Of a DNA stretch of 64,000 nt, positions 53,663-61,099 are shown piece by piece. The translations under genes and the position numbers were made by a program. Location of the stretch: the NCBI GenBank assembly GCA_965221135.1, contig CBDCRZ010000056.1:1-64000 (forward strand), read 5' to 3'. Source of the stretch: Sansalvadorimonas sp965221135. Lineage in GTDB: Bacteria; Pseudomonadota; Gammaproteobacteria; Pseudomonadales; Endozoicomonadaceae. The notes beneath the pieces are model-generated. The model was not told the DNA's origin, searched no databases, and was given only the letters and a program-made list of their open reading frames with translations. Position 1 is the stretch's first letter; each line of letters begins with the position of its first letter.

Positions 53663-53998
53663 ATGAGTCATCTAAGAATCCCTGCAGACTGGACTATTCA
53701 GCGTTCCACACCATTTTTCACCAAAGACAGTGTGCCCGCCGCATTGCTCAGTCATCACAATACTGCAGAAGGTGTGTTCGGACAGTTGTGTGTGATGGAA
53801 GGTACGGTCACTTACTTTGGTTTTCCGGATGCAGAGACAGACACTCCGGAAGTAAAGGTGGTGATTGAAGCGGGAAGCTTTGCGACCAGTCCTCCCCAGT
53901 ATTGGCATTGCATTGAGATCAGTGATGATGCGCAGTTCAATATTAACTTCTGGTCGGCCAGTGATAAGAAAGATCAGGCGCTGTTCTCATCCCGCTGA
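53663..53998 (+). CDS. YeaR/TehB-like cupin protein (DUF1971)
   Basis: 111 residues. Opening RIPADWTIQRSTPFFTKDSV, central GVFGQLCVMEGTVTYFGF and SPPQYWHCIEISDDAQFNIN mark the DUF1971 family, as in E. coli YeaR, a small cupin-like protein induced by nitrate and nitric oxide. Its position after the norV remnant fits an NO-response role. The stop codon TGA lies inside the first unit of the 20-bp tandem repeat that follows. Intact. Confidence 0.8.
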   Translation: MSHLRIPADWTIQRSTPFFTKDSVPAALLSHHNTAEGVFGQLCVMEGTVTYFGFPDAETDTPEVKVVIEAGSFATSPPQYWHCIEISDDAQFNINFWSASDKKDQALFSSR

Positions 53999-54100
53999 AA
54001 CAGGAGCCATCCAGCTGAAACAGGAGCCATCCCGCTGAAACAGGAACCATCCCGCTGAAACAGGAGCCATCCCGCTGAAACAGGAGCCATCCCGCTGAAA
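53991..54100 (+). repeat. 20-bp tandem repeat, 5.5 copies
   Basis: CCCGCTGAAACAGGAGCCAT repeats without spacers from 53991; units 2 and 3 have one substitution each. The first unit overlaps the last codons and stop of the DUF1971 gene. Confidence 0.95.
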
Positions 54101-54240
54101 CATTAGTTGTAACGACTTCAGGGCGAGGCTTCTTGAGCGTTCTACCAAAGTCTTACTGTACAACCATAGTTTTATAGAGACCTTTTGCCTTCCCGGCTAT
54201 TGTAAAACCATCTAACACGGATAGCAGAGAGGAAGGCATT

Positions 54241-54756
54241 ATGGGACCACTGACTGATATTGATAGGGCAAGTGTAATTGAGCAGCTAGAGCCCCCCATA
54301 GTTACGGATAACACGGGTTTATTCCAGGGGTGTCAAACCACAGCCGTTCCTTCTGAAAATACAGGCATGCATCTCTGCAGTGGAAGTCGCCTTGCTTCTG
54401 CTGGAGGTGCAAGGGAGCCAGGCAGTGTAACTGAACAAACTTTGACCTTACGGTCTGTGATTGTTCATAGTGGCGAGAGTCTCAAAGTTCGGGTTCCCGT
54501 ACTAGAGCCTGACAAAGACCGAAAAAAATTGGTTCCGTCAAATACCCTACCTGCGGTTGATATTATCCTGGAGGGGACGACAAAATCCGGCTGTTTGATG
54601 GAGGTTTCACCACTGCTGTACTTTAGCGCTGACCGTATTTTGAATATGAAGTTTCACTTTACTAATTGTGAGGTTTCGAAGTTCGGTGCTCAATGTCCGG
54701 AGCTTAGTGGATACAAAACCCACACAAGTCTCATACAAGTCATCAGGACTGAATGA
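54241..54756 (+). CDS. Unrecognised 171-residue protein
   Basis: ATG at 54241 follows GAGAGGAAGGCATT, a strong ribosome binding site. No signal peptide, membrane segment or known motif is visible. The C-terminal half is beta-rich (SVIVHSGESLKVRVPVLEPD, VDIILEGTTKSGCLMEVSPL). Codon composition differs somewhat from the neighbours. It lies alone between the tandem repeat and the threonine aldolase gene. Probably an accessory gene; function unknown. Confidence 0.6.
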   Translation: MGPLTDIDRASVIEQLEPPIVTDNTGLFQGCQTTAVPSENTGMHLCSGSRLASAGGAREPGSVTEQTLTLRSVIVHSGESLKVRVPVLEPDKDRKKLVPSNTLPAVDIILEGTTKSGCLMEVSPLLYFSADRILNMKFHFTNCEVSKFGAQCPELSGYKTHTSLIQVIRTE

Positions 54757-54928
54757 TTGTTCTGCATATGCCGTTTTTGCAGAGACCTGAGTGCTTTTAC
54801 AGGATGCTTTTATAGAGAGCTTCAGAGATAACTTTCGGTTTTTGCAATATTTTACAATTGTGTGATCCACCGGCCTCTTAATATTCGCATCAAAGGCATA
54901 TAGCCACTGATGCGATTTGGAGACTCTT

Positions 54929-55960
54929 ATGACAAGCAGCATGACATACAGCTTTTTGGACGATTACAGTGAAGGTTGCCATCCCCGAATTCTGACGGCG
55001 CTGACTGAAACCAACTTTAGTCAGGAAACTGCTTACGGACATGACCGTTTCACTATTGCAGCAAGAGAATCCATTCGCGGAGAGGTTCACAATCAGGACG
55101 CAGATGTTTTCTTTGTGACGGGTGGAACCCAGGCCAATATTATTTCCATGGCGTCCAGCCTTCGTCCACATGAAGCGATTATCTCTGCGGAGACGGGTCA
55201 TATTCTGAGCCGGGAAACAGGTGCTATTGAGGCAACCGGCCACAAAATCATCTCTATGCCGTCGTCCAATGGCAAGCTGACAGCAGACTCTATTCAGGCT
55301 GCGCTGGATGCGCACAGCCATGTTCCCCATATGGTGAAACCCAAACTGGTGTATATCTCCAACGCTACGGAGCTGGGTACGATTTACACCAAAACGGAGT
55401 TACAGAGTATCTCCGGGTTTTGCCAGCAGAAGAATCTGTATCTGTTTGTGGATGGTGCCCGTTTAGGCTGCGCTCTGTGCTGTGATGACAGTGATATCAC
55501 ATTGGCCGACATCGCCCACTATGCGGATATGTTCACCATTGGTGGCACCAAGAATGGCGCTTTGATGGGTGAAGCGATTGTGATTATTCACGATACGCTG
55601 AAAGATGATTTTGCGTTCCATATCAAGCAGCGCGGAGCCATGCTGGCGAAAGGGCGCGTGCTGGGTATCCAGTTCTATGAATTGTTTAAAGATGGCCTGT
55701 ACTTTGAACTGGCGACCAAAGCGAATGGTCTGGCTAAAAAGATTTCAGAAGCCTTGGATGCCAAGGGCTATACGTTGGTAACTCATACCCAGACGAACCA
55801 GATATTTGCAGTTTTACCCAACAAAAAAATTGAAGCGCTGAAAGAAAGCTTCGACTTTTATGTGTGGGAAAAATATGACCAGGACTCTTCCGTCGTTCGC
55901 ATGGTCACCTCCTGGGCAACGAATGAGGAAGAGGTCGATCGTTTTATTAGGCAGCTTTGA
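54929..55960 (+). CDS. Low-specificity L-threonine aldolase family (PLP enzyme)
   Basis: 343 residues from the ATG at 54929, preceded by TTGGAGAC; a TTG at 54917 lies inside that site. Fold-type I PLP enzyme of the beta-eliminating lyase/threonine aldolase group, cleaving threonine or allo-threonine to glycine and acetaldehyde. Seen: YSFLDDYSEGCHPRILTALT, the aromatic-loop region FVTGGTQANIISMASSL, PLP-binding Asp in LFVDGARLGCAL, and the Schiff-base Lys in FTIGGTKNGALMGEA. Length is as expected. Monocistronic. Confidence 0.9.
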   Translation: MTSSMTYSFLDDYSEGCHPRILTALTETNFSQETAYGHDRFTIAARESIRGEVHNQDADVFFVTGGTQANIISMASSLRPHEAIISAETGHILSRETGAIEATGHKIISMPSSNGKLTADSIQAALDAHSHVPHMVKPKLVYISNATELGTIYTKTELQSISGFCQQKNLYLFVDGARLGCALCCDDSDITLADIAHYADMFTIGGTKNGALMGEAIVIIHDTLKDDFAFHIKQRGAMLAKGRVLGIQFYELFKDGLYFELATKANGLAKKISEALDAKGYTLVTHTQTNQIFAVLPNKKIEALKESFDFYVWEKYDQDSSVVRMVTSWATNEEEVDRFIRQL

Positions 55961-56064
55961 TGCGGCCTTTCTCAGACGCTGCCTGGCTCTGACTTTGCTG
56001 TTAAGCTACTCATAACTTTTTGTGTTCATCATTTTTATTTCATAAATAGCTCAATGGATATGTG

Positions 56065-56646
56065 ATGAGCGATAGCAACACCATAACGCTGCTGGATGAG
56101 GTGCAAAACTGCACTCTGTGTGAAGCTCACCTTCCTCTTGGCCCCCGGCCGGTGTTGCAGTGTCATCCGCAAGCGAAAATCCTGATTGCCGGGCAGGCTC
56201 CCGGTAAAAAGGTGCATGAAACCGGCCTGCCATTTAACGACCCCAGCGGTGACCGCCTTCGGGAATGGCTGGGTGTGAGTCGTGAACAGTTCTACGATCC
56301 AAAGTTGTTTGCCATTGTACCCATGGGTTTTTGTTACCCGGGAACAGGTAAATCAGGCGATCTTCCACCTCGACCAGAGTGTGCACAAACATGGCGCCAG
56401 CGTGTGCTGGATCAGCTTCCTGATATTCAAATGACTCTGGTGTTGGGGCAGTACGCTCAGGCTTATCATTTTGATAAGGACTATAAGACGGTTACGGAAC
56501 TGGTGCAGTCCTGGCGGCTATACTGGCCGGATAAAGTTCCACTGCCACACCCCAGCCCCAGAAATAACCTCTGGTTGAAGCGTAACTCCTGGTTTGAAGG
56601 TGAGGTGGTGCCGGCAATAAAGGAACGGGTTAGCAGTCTGATCTAA
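56065..56646 (+). CDS. Uracil-DNA glycosylase superfamily protein
   Basis: 193 residues. Contains the superfamily's first motif, AGQAPGKKVHETGLPFNDPS, followed by GDRLREWLGV, and a late HPSPRN segment corresponding to the DNA-intercalation motif. An N-terminal CTLCEAHLPLGPRPVLQ resembles the start of the Fe-S-containing families 4 and 5, but the full four-cysteine set is not evident. In several gammaproteobacteria this is annotated only as a UDG-family protein. The start is either GTG 56062 or ATG 56065. Substrate unproven. Confidence 0.8.
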   Translation: MSDSNTITLLDEVQNCTLCEAHLPLGPRPVLQCHPQAKILIAGQAPGKKVHETGLPFNDPSGDRLREWLGVSREQFYDPKLFAIVPMGFCYPGTGKSGDLPPRPECAQTWRQRVLDQLPDIQMTLVLGQYAQAYHFDKDYKTVTELVQSWRLYWPDKVPLPHPSPRNNLWLKRNSWFEGEVVPAIKERVSSLI

Positions 56647-56708
56647 CCTTCATTGATGTTCTAGCCTCTATATAATGCCGGGTCATAAAATTAATTAGTC
56701 GTTACTCA

Positions 56709-56960
56709 ATGAAAAAAACTTTAGCTGCACTCTCCTTGTCCTTGCTTTGTTTTTCCACTCTTCCCCTTATGACGGGCTGTACAGCCGTGGCTGTGGCCGG
56801 TGCGGTTGTTTCAACCACCGTTGGAGTTGCTTCGCTGGCAGTGAAAGGAACTGTAGGTGTTACTAAAGCAGTGGTGAAAGGGACTGCGGCTGTTGTTGAT
56901 GCTGCAATTCCTGACGGTGATAAGGCAGGCAGCGCTAAAGCTAAGGATACTAAGCATTAG
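56709..56960 (+). CDS. Small lipoprotein (NF038104-like)
   Basis: 83 residues. Signal sequence MKKTLAALSLSLLCFSTLPL then MTGC, a lipobox, so Cys24 is probably lipidated. The mature part is a glycine/alanine/valine-rich amphipathic stretch (VAVAGAVVSTTVGVASLAVK, VTKAVVKGTAAVVDAAIPDG) typical of a conserved gammaproteobacterial lipoprotein of unknown role. Confidence 0.8.
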   Translation: MKKTLAALSLSLLCFSTLPLMTGCTAVAVAGAVVSTTVGVASLAVKGTVGVTKAVVKGTAAVVDAAIPDGDKAGSAKAKDTKH

Positions 56961-57034
56961 GGGCGTTTATTGTGTCAGTGGACGTTCAGACACAGACGCT
57001 ATTGCGCCTGTGTCGTTCGAACAGTCTGGGCGTT

Positions 57035-58417
57035 TTAGAGGTTGAAGGCACTCTGGGGAATAATCTGCCGGGATTGCCTCTCAATCAAAGCCTGATGTTG
57101 TTCCGGGATATCAGTAACTTCCAGAATATCGCCACCAAACTCTGTTGACTTTAGCGTGGCCTGAATTTCTTCCCGCTGTTGTTCGTCAAACTCTCCATCC
57201 ATAAGCATCCTTCCCCGCCCAAGGCTGGCCAGCATTAGTGCCTGGCTGCTGGCAGAGTCCGCCAGTGACGGATGGGCAGTGCCGGGTACCGCTGGGGTGA
57301 GAGTACTTATGCCCTGTTCTATGGTCAGCCCCAGACCGTCGCCTTTATCTTCACTGACCAGTTTTCGGATCAGGGTTGCACAGCAGATGGCATCAAAAAC
57401 CGCAATATTAATTCCCCGGTCCCGAGAGAAGGTAATGTAGGCATTGCCTTCCGCCGAGTATTCCAGTTTGCCGTTGTACAGTTGGGAAGCCGACTGGATG
57501 TGAGGCAGTCGCTCGTCCAGAAGGTTAAGCAATACATCCTGATTCAAAGCATTGCGAAGACGCCCCATATTGCTGATGCGCAGTGCCAGTGTGATGCCTT
57601 CACGGTTTTTTCTGGTAAGAGGAGACTGGAGTTCTTCTGGGCGCCAATCTTCAGGTACACGCTCTTCCAGCAGTCGTTCTTCAGGCAGTAATGATGTCGG
57701 TTCGGGTGTGGGCTGGGGCACAGAGGGAGCACTCTGCAATGGATCAATCCCGCTGGAAATCAGAAATTCTGCCAGGCGCACGACCTGCTCGGTTTCGTCT
57801 TTGATCTCTGGATTATGGGGCAGCTGTCCCTTGCACAGCATCTGCAGCTGTCGAATGGAGCGCGACAAAGATTGTTGACGTGCCCGGGCATAGTTCCAGG
57901 CAATAACAGTCCCGGTGATGCCCAGCAGAAGTGCCAGCCCGATGAAGACCAGCAAGGCTTTCTGTGTGGGGCGTTGTAATTTTTCCATATCGACGGCAAG
58001 ACGCAGTTGTCCGGCAATCACATTTTGATAATCAATCGGTGCGCTAAACAGGGCGTAGTGTTTATCAGGGTTATAATCACGGGCTTGTGTACTGGCAATG
58101 CGCTTGTTATCAATACTGAATATGGTGGCCTGGGCAATATGCTCGGAATTGGTCAGTTGCGCAAGAAGTACATTCAGACTCAGGCGGTCACCGGTAATCA
58201 ACAGGTCACGGGCCGACTTGGCTGTTTGTTTCGCCAGTGCTTTGCCGAGGTTATCAATCTGCTGGTCTGATATTTGGGTGATTTGATTAGTCGCCAGGAT
58301 GCCGGCAAATAACAGGCTTATAAACAGCGTGCCCCCTAATAGCAGGGGGATCTGTTTACCAATGCTGAGGCGAGAAAGGCCAGGCATTCTCAGGCCCATA
58401 AGACGTTTGATAATCAC
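57035..58417 (-). CDS. AhpA/YtjB-family inner-membrane protein
   Basis: 460 residues. A first membrane segment (PLLLGGTLFISLLFAGILAT), a periplasmic domain of about 120 residues, a second segment (ALLVFIGLALLLGITGTVIA), then a cytoplasmic part with a Pro/Glu linker (about 230-265) and a C-terminal domain. The layout fits the SMP_2/YtjB (AhpA in Pseudomonas) family, whose genes lie next to serB in many gammaproteobacteria. The C-terminal domain (about 275-460) has a nucleotide-cyclase-like feel but no catalytic motif. Here a tyrosine phosphatase gene separates it from serB. Confidence 0.7.
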   Translation of the reverse strand: MIIKRLMGLRMPGLSRLSIGKQIPLLLGGTLFISLLFAGILATNQITQISDQQIDNLGKALAKQTAKSARDLLITGDRLSLNVLLAQLTNSEHIAQATIFSIDNKRIASTQARDYNPDKHYALFSAPIDYQNVIAGQLRLAVDMEKLQRPTQKALLVFIGLALLLGITGTVIAWNYARARQQSLSRSIRQLQMLCKGQLPHNPEIKDETEQVVRLAEFLISSGIDPLQSAPSVPQPTPEPTSLLPEERLLEERVPEDWRPEELQSPLTRKNREGITLALRISNMGRLRNALNQDVLLNLLDERLPHIQSASQLYNGKLEYSAEGNAYITFSRDRGINIAVFDAICCATLIRKLVSEDKGDGLGLTIEQGISTLTPAVPGTAHPSLADSASSQALMLASLGRGRMLMDGEFDEQQREEIQATLKSTEFGGDILEVTDIPEQHQALIERQSRQIIPQSAFNL

Positions 58418-58492
58418 GTTGGGTTCTGTCTGAAAGATTCCCCCTATTGTGCCTTACTGCCTGCGCCTTTCACTACTACTTCTCTTCGGTAT

Positions 58493-59644
58493 TTACTTCT
58501 GCCTCGGTTTACGGTGTCGTACTGGTGTTGAAGGGAGCTCATGTGTTTGTGTGCAGGGTTCCTGTGAACGAAGTCTGTAGCAGCTTCGCTTGGCTGAAGA
58601 GGCATACTCATCCTGTTGACAGGGTTGTTCTGGTGCGTAGTCTTGAGTCTGATTAGCCGATTTTCGTTGTCGGTACTCCTCAAGGGTATGCTCATGGACA
58701 TGGCTGAACTGTGCCTCTTTCATCACAAATCCCGGTCCTCGTTCTTGCTTGCCCAGTTTTGTCGCTTTGACTTGCTGGGGAAGAATCATCTCCTCGGATG
58801 TAATCAGCCTTTCATCGATGGCGTGGGACAGCCAGACCCTTAGAGCCAGTGAGCCGGAACGTCCAACACCTGCATGGCAGTGAATCAGAACAGTGCCGTC
58901 TTGTTGAGTGGCCTGTTTTTCGAGATCTTTGGTTTGCTGTGTCAGGCAGGAGAACTGATTACTGCTATAGGCTGCCATGTCAACCCAGTCGTTGACGGCC
59001 AGAATAGAAACTACCTGTTTATTGTTGGTTTGTGTGTTGATGATTGTGACTTGAAGTTCTTTCATCCCTTTACCTTTAAGAGAATCACCTACAGTTTCAA
59101 AGTTATATTCACAGCCTTCAATGGACATCGTGCCACGGAAGTTTTTGAAATAGTCATAGGATGTGTCCAGCGCAACTATGCTCGTTACGTTCTGACTTAT
59201 TAACACCTGGACGAAACGCTCCAGGAGGCTCTCTTGCGGTCGTTGAGACAAAATGAAGTTCATGTGTCTGGACAAACCAGAGTTTTTAAAGCTGACAAAA
59301 TTCGCTGGGGTTGGTATAGCCTTGGCGCCGTCAACCACAGAGACAATGGTATCTTTGGGGAAAGGCATGAGGTCATTGAAGCCTGTGTCAGAAAAGTTGG
59401 CACACTCCTCTTCCATTGTGTTTATACAGGCTCGTGGAGCCAGCCCTTCTTCTGCCCATGCCTCTTCCGGTGTTCTTACCGTGCTGACGGTTCGCGACTG
59501 TGAAGGATAATACTCCGCTCCATCCGTGGGTTTTTCAGAGCTGGATATATAAGCGGCTCCTGTTGGATGGGGAGTTGTTGGTGTTGCGCCCGAGCTGGAA
59601 ACATAGCCCAATATCTGGCCTGGAATCTGGGTGAGTCTCTGCAT
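58493..59644 (-). CDS. Protein tyrosine phosphatase, effector-like
   Basis: 383 residues from the ATG at 59644 (MQRLTQIPGQILGYVSSSGA); the frame continues 87 codons upstream but would overlap serB. The signature VLIHCHAGVGRSGSLALRVW gives nucleophile Cys256 and Arg262 in HCx5R(S/T), as in classical PTPs such as YopH and SptP. Earlier segments VQVLISQNVTSIVALDT fit the PTP core. The WPD-loop is not clearly recognised. The first 70 residues are Ser/Thr/Pro rich without a Sec signal, fitting a secretion-system substrate. The C-terminus is Gln/Arg rich. It lies between ahpA-like and serB genes that are normally neighbours. Acting on host phosphotyrosine is inference. Confidence 0.8.
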   Translation of the reverse strand: MQRLTQIPGQILGYVSSSGATPTTPHPTGAAYISSSEKPTDGAEYYPSQSRTVSTVRTPEEAWAEEGLAPRACINTMEEECANFSDTGFNDLMPFPKDTIVSVVDGAKAIPTPANFVSFKNSGLSRHMNFILSQRPQESLLERFVQVLISQNVTSIVALDTSYDYFKNFRGTMSIEGCEYNFETVGDSLKGKGMKELQVTIINTQTNNKQVVSILAVNDWVDMAAYSSNQFSCLTQQTKDLEKQATQQDGTVLIHCHAGVGRSGSLALRVWLSHAIDERLITSEEMILPQQVKATKLGKQERGPGFVMKEAQFSHVHEHTLEEYRQRKSANQTQDYAPEQPCQQDEYASSAKRSCYRLRSQEPCTQTHELPSTPVRHRKPRQK

Positions 59645-59782
59645 GATAAATAACCTGTCTGGTTTGTATGTACCGGCTATAGATAGCAGACAAATCAAGA
59701 GGTTCATTAACAGAGGGGTTAGCCGCCAGGTATTTCTACGGATAGAATGGGCAATATTGTATTCGGGGGTGGGGAAAGGGTA

Positions 59783-61003
59783 GTGAGCCGAATTGTTCTG
59801 ATAAATGTAACCGGGGAAGATAAACCCGGCCTGACATCCGGTATTACAGGCATTATGGCGGCGTATGGGGTGGAAATCCTGGATGTTGGTCAGTCGGTGA
59901 TACACGACTCCCTGACCTGGGGGATTCTGGTCAGAGTCACTGATGGTGATGATGTTGCTCCAATGCTAAAGGATCTGTTGTTTGACCTTCATGAGAAGGG
60001 CTTGCAGGTCACTTATCGTACGGTTGAGCCTAAAGAGTACCAGCAGTGGACCAGCCGTCAGGGTAAGGACTGCTACAAGGTAACTTTGTTGTCTCGTTCT
60101 CTGACAGCAGAGAAGGTGTCACGGGTCTCTGCTCTGACAGCCACCCATGGGCTTAATATTGAAAGCATTACCCGTTTGTCTGGCCGTCCGGCTTTGGGTG
60201 ATGACTCCGAGAGCGCTCGCGCCTGTATCGAGTTTTCTGTGAGGGGCACGCCAGGTAATCAAAGCCAGTTGAAAGCCGACTTCCTGAATCTCTCTTCCGA
60301 ACTGGATGTGGATGTTGCCCTGCAGGAAGACACTATCTATCGTCGCAGTCGTCGGCTGGTGGTCTTTGATATGGACTCCACCCTGATTGAAGCTGAAGTG
60401 ATTGATGAGTTGGCAGTAGAAGCCGGTGTCGGTGATGAAGTGTCTGCAATCACTGAACAGGCCATGCAGGGTGAGATTGATTTTCAGGAAAGCTTCCGTC
60501 GTCGCCTTGGGCTGTTGAAGGGGTTGGATGAATCGGCTCTGCAACGGGTATCAGACCGCCTGCAGCTGACCGAAGGCGCTGAACGTTTAATTACCAGCCT
60601 GCGGGCGCTGGGTTATAAAACTGCCATTGTCTCCGGAGGCTTCACCTGGTTTGCGAACCAGCTGAAAGATCGCCTGGGTATGGATTACGTAGTGGCTAAC
60701 GAGCTGGAAATTGTCGATGGCAAGGTCACTGGCGAGGTTCAGGGGCAAATCGTTGATGCCGCTCGTAAGGCTGAGGTGCTGAAAGATATTGCTCAGCAGG
60801 AGAATGTTCGTCTTGAACAGGTTATTGCTGTTGGTGATGGAGCCAATGATCTGCAGATGCTGGCAATAGCAGGTTTGGGTGTGGCCTTTAGGGCCAAGCC
60901 TCTGGTGCGCCAGAGTGCACGACAGTCAATCTCTACTCTGGGGCTGGACTCTATTCTCTATCTGTTGGGATGGCATGATCGCGACCTGATCGGTTTGAAG
61001 TAA
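59783..61003 (+). CDS. serB: Phosphoserine phosphatase
   Basis: 406 residues from the GTG at 59783, which follows GGGGAAAGGG and makes the protein begin SRIVLINVTGEDKPGLTSGI like its Pseudomonas relatives; an ATG at 59747 adds 12 residues. Two ACT-like regulatory domains (about 1-180) precede the HAD domain: nucleophile motif FDMDSTLIEAEVIDELA, motif II IVSGGF, and motif III GDGANDLQML. Last step of serine synthesis. The N-terminal double ACT form is usual in pseudomonads and relatives. A strong hairpin terminator follows. Confidence 0.95.
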   Translation: MSRIVLINVTGEDKPGLTSGITGIMAAYGVEILDVGQSVIHDSLTWGILVRVTDGDDVAPMLKDLLFDLHEKGLQVTYRTVEPKEYQQWTSRQGKDCYKVTLLSRSLTAEKVSRVSALTATHGLNIESITRLSGRPALGDDSESARACIEFSVRGTPGNQSQLKADFLNLSSELDVDVALQEDTIYRRSRRLVVFDMDSTLIEAEVIDELAVEAGVGDEVSAITEQAMQGEIDFQESFRRRLGLLKGLDESALQRVSDRLQLTEGAERLITSLRALGYKTAIVSGGFTWFANQLKDRLGMDYVVANELEIVDGKVTGEVQGQIVDAARKAEVLKDIAQQENVRLEQVIAVGDGANDLQMLAIAGLGVAFRAKPLVRQSARQSISTLGLDSILYLLGWHDRDLIGLK

Positions 61004-61034
61004 GGTTGCTTTGAAGTAAGGTCATTTTGTGAAT

Positions 61035-61071
61035 AAAAAAGCCGAAGCTTTTTCAAAGCTTCGGCTTTTTT
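61035..61071. terminator. Bidirectional rho-independent terminator
   Basis: A perfect 17-bp stem, AAAAAAGCCGAAGCTTT with AAAGCTTCGGCTTTTTT, three-base loop. It has T runs on both strands, so it ends serB (+) and the fimX-like gene (-). Confidence 0.95.
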
Positions 61072-61099
61072 GTATGCAGCGGTTCAGAAGTAGAATGTT

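Noticed and set aside
53991..54100. CRISPR-like array
   Set aside because: Units are contiguous 20-mers without spacers and no cas gene is near.
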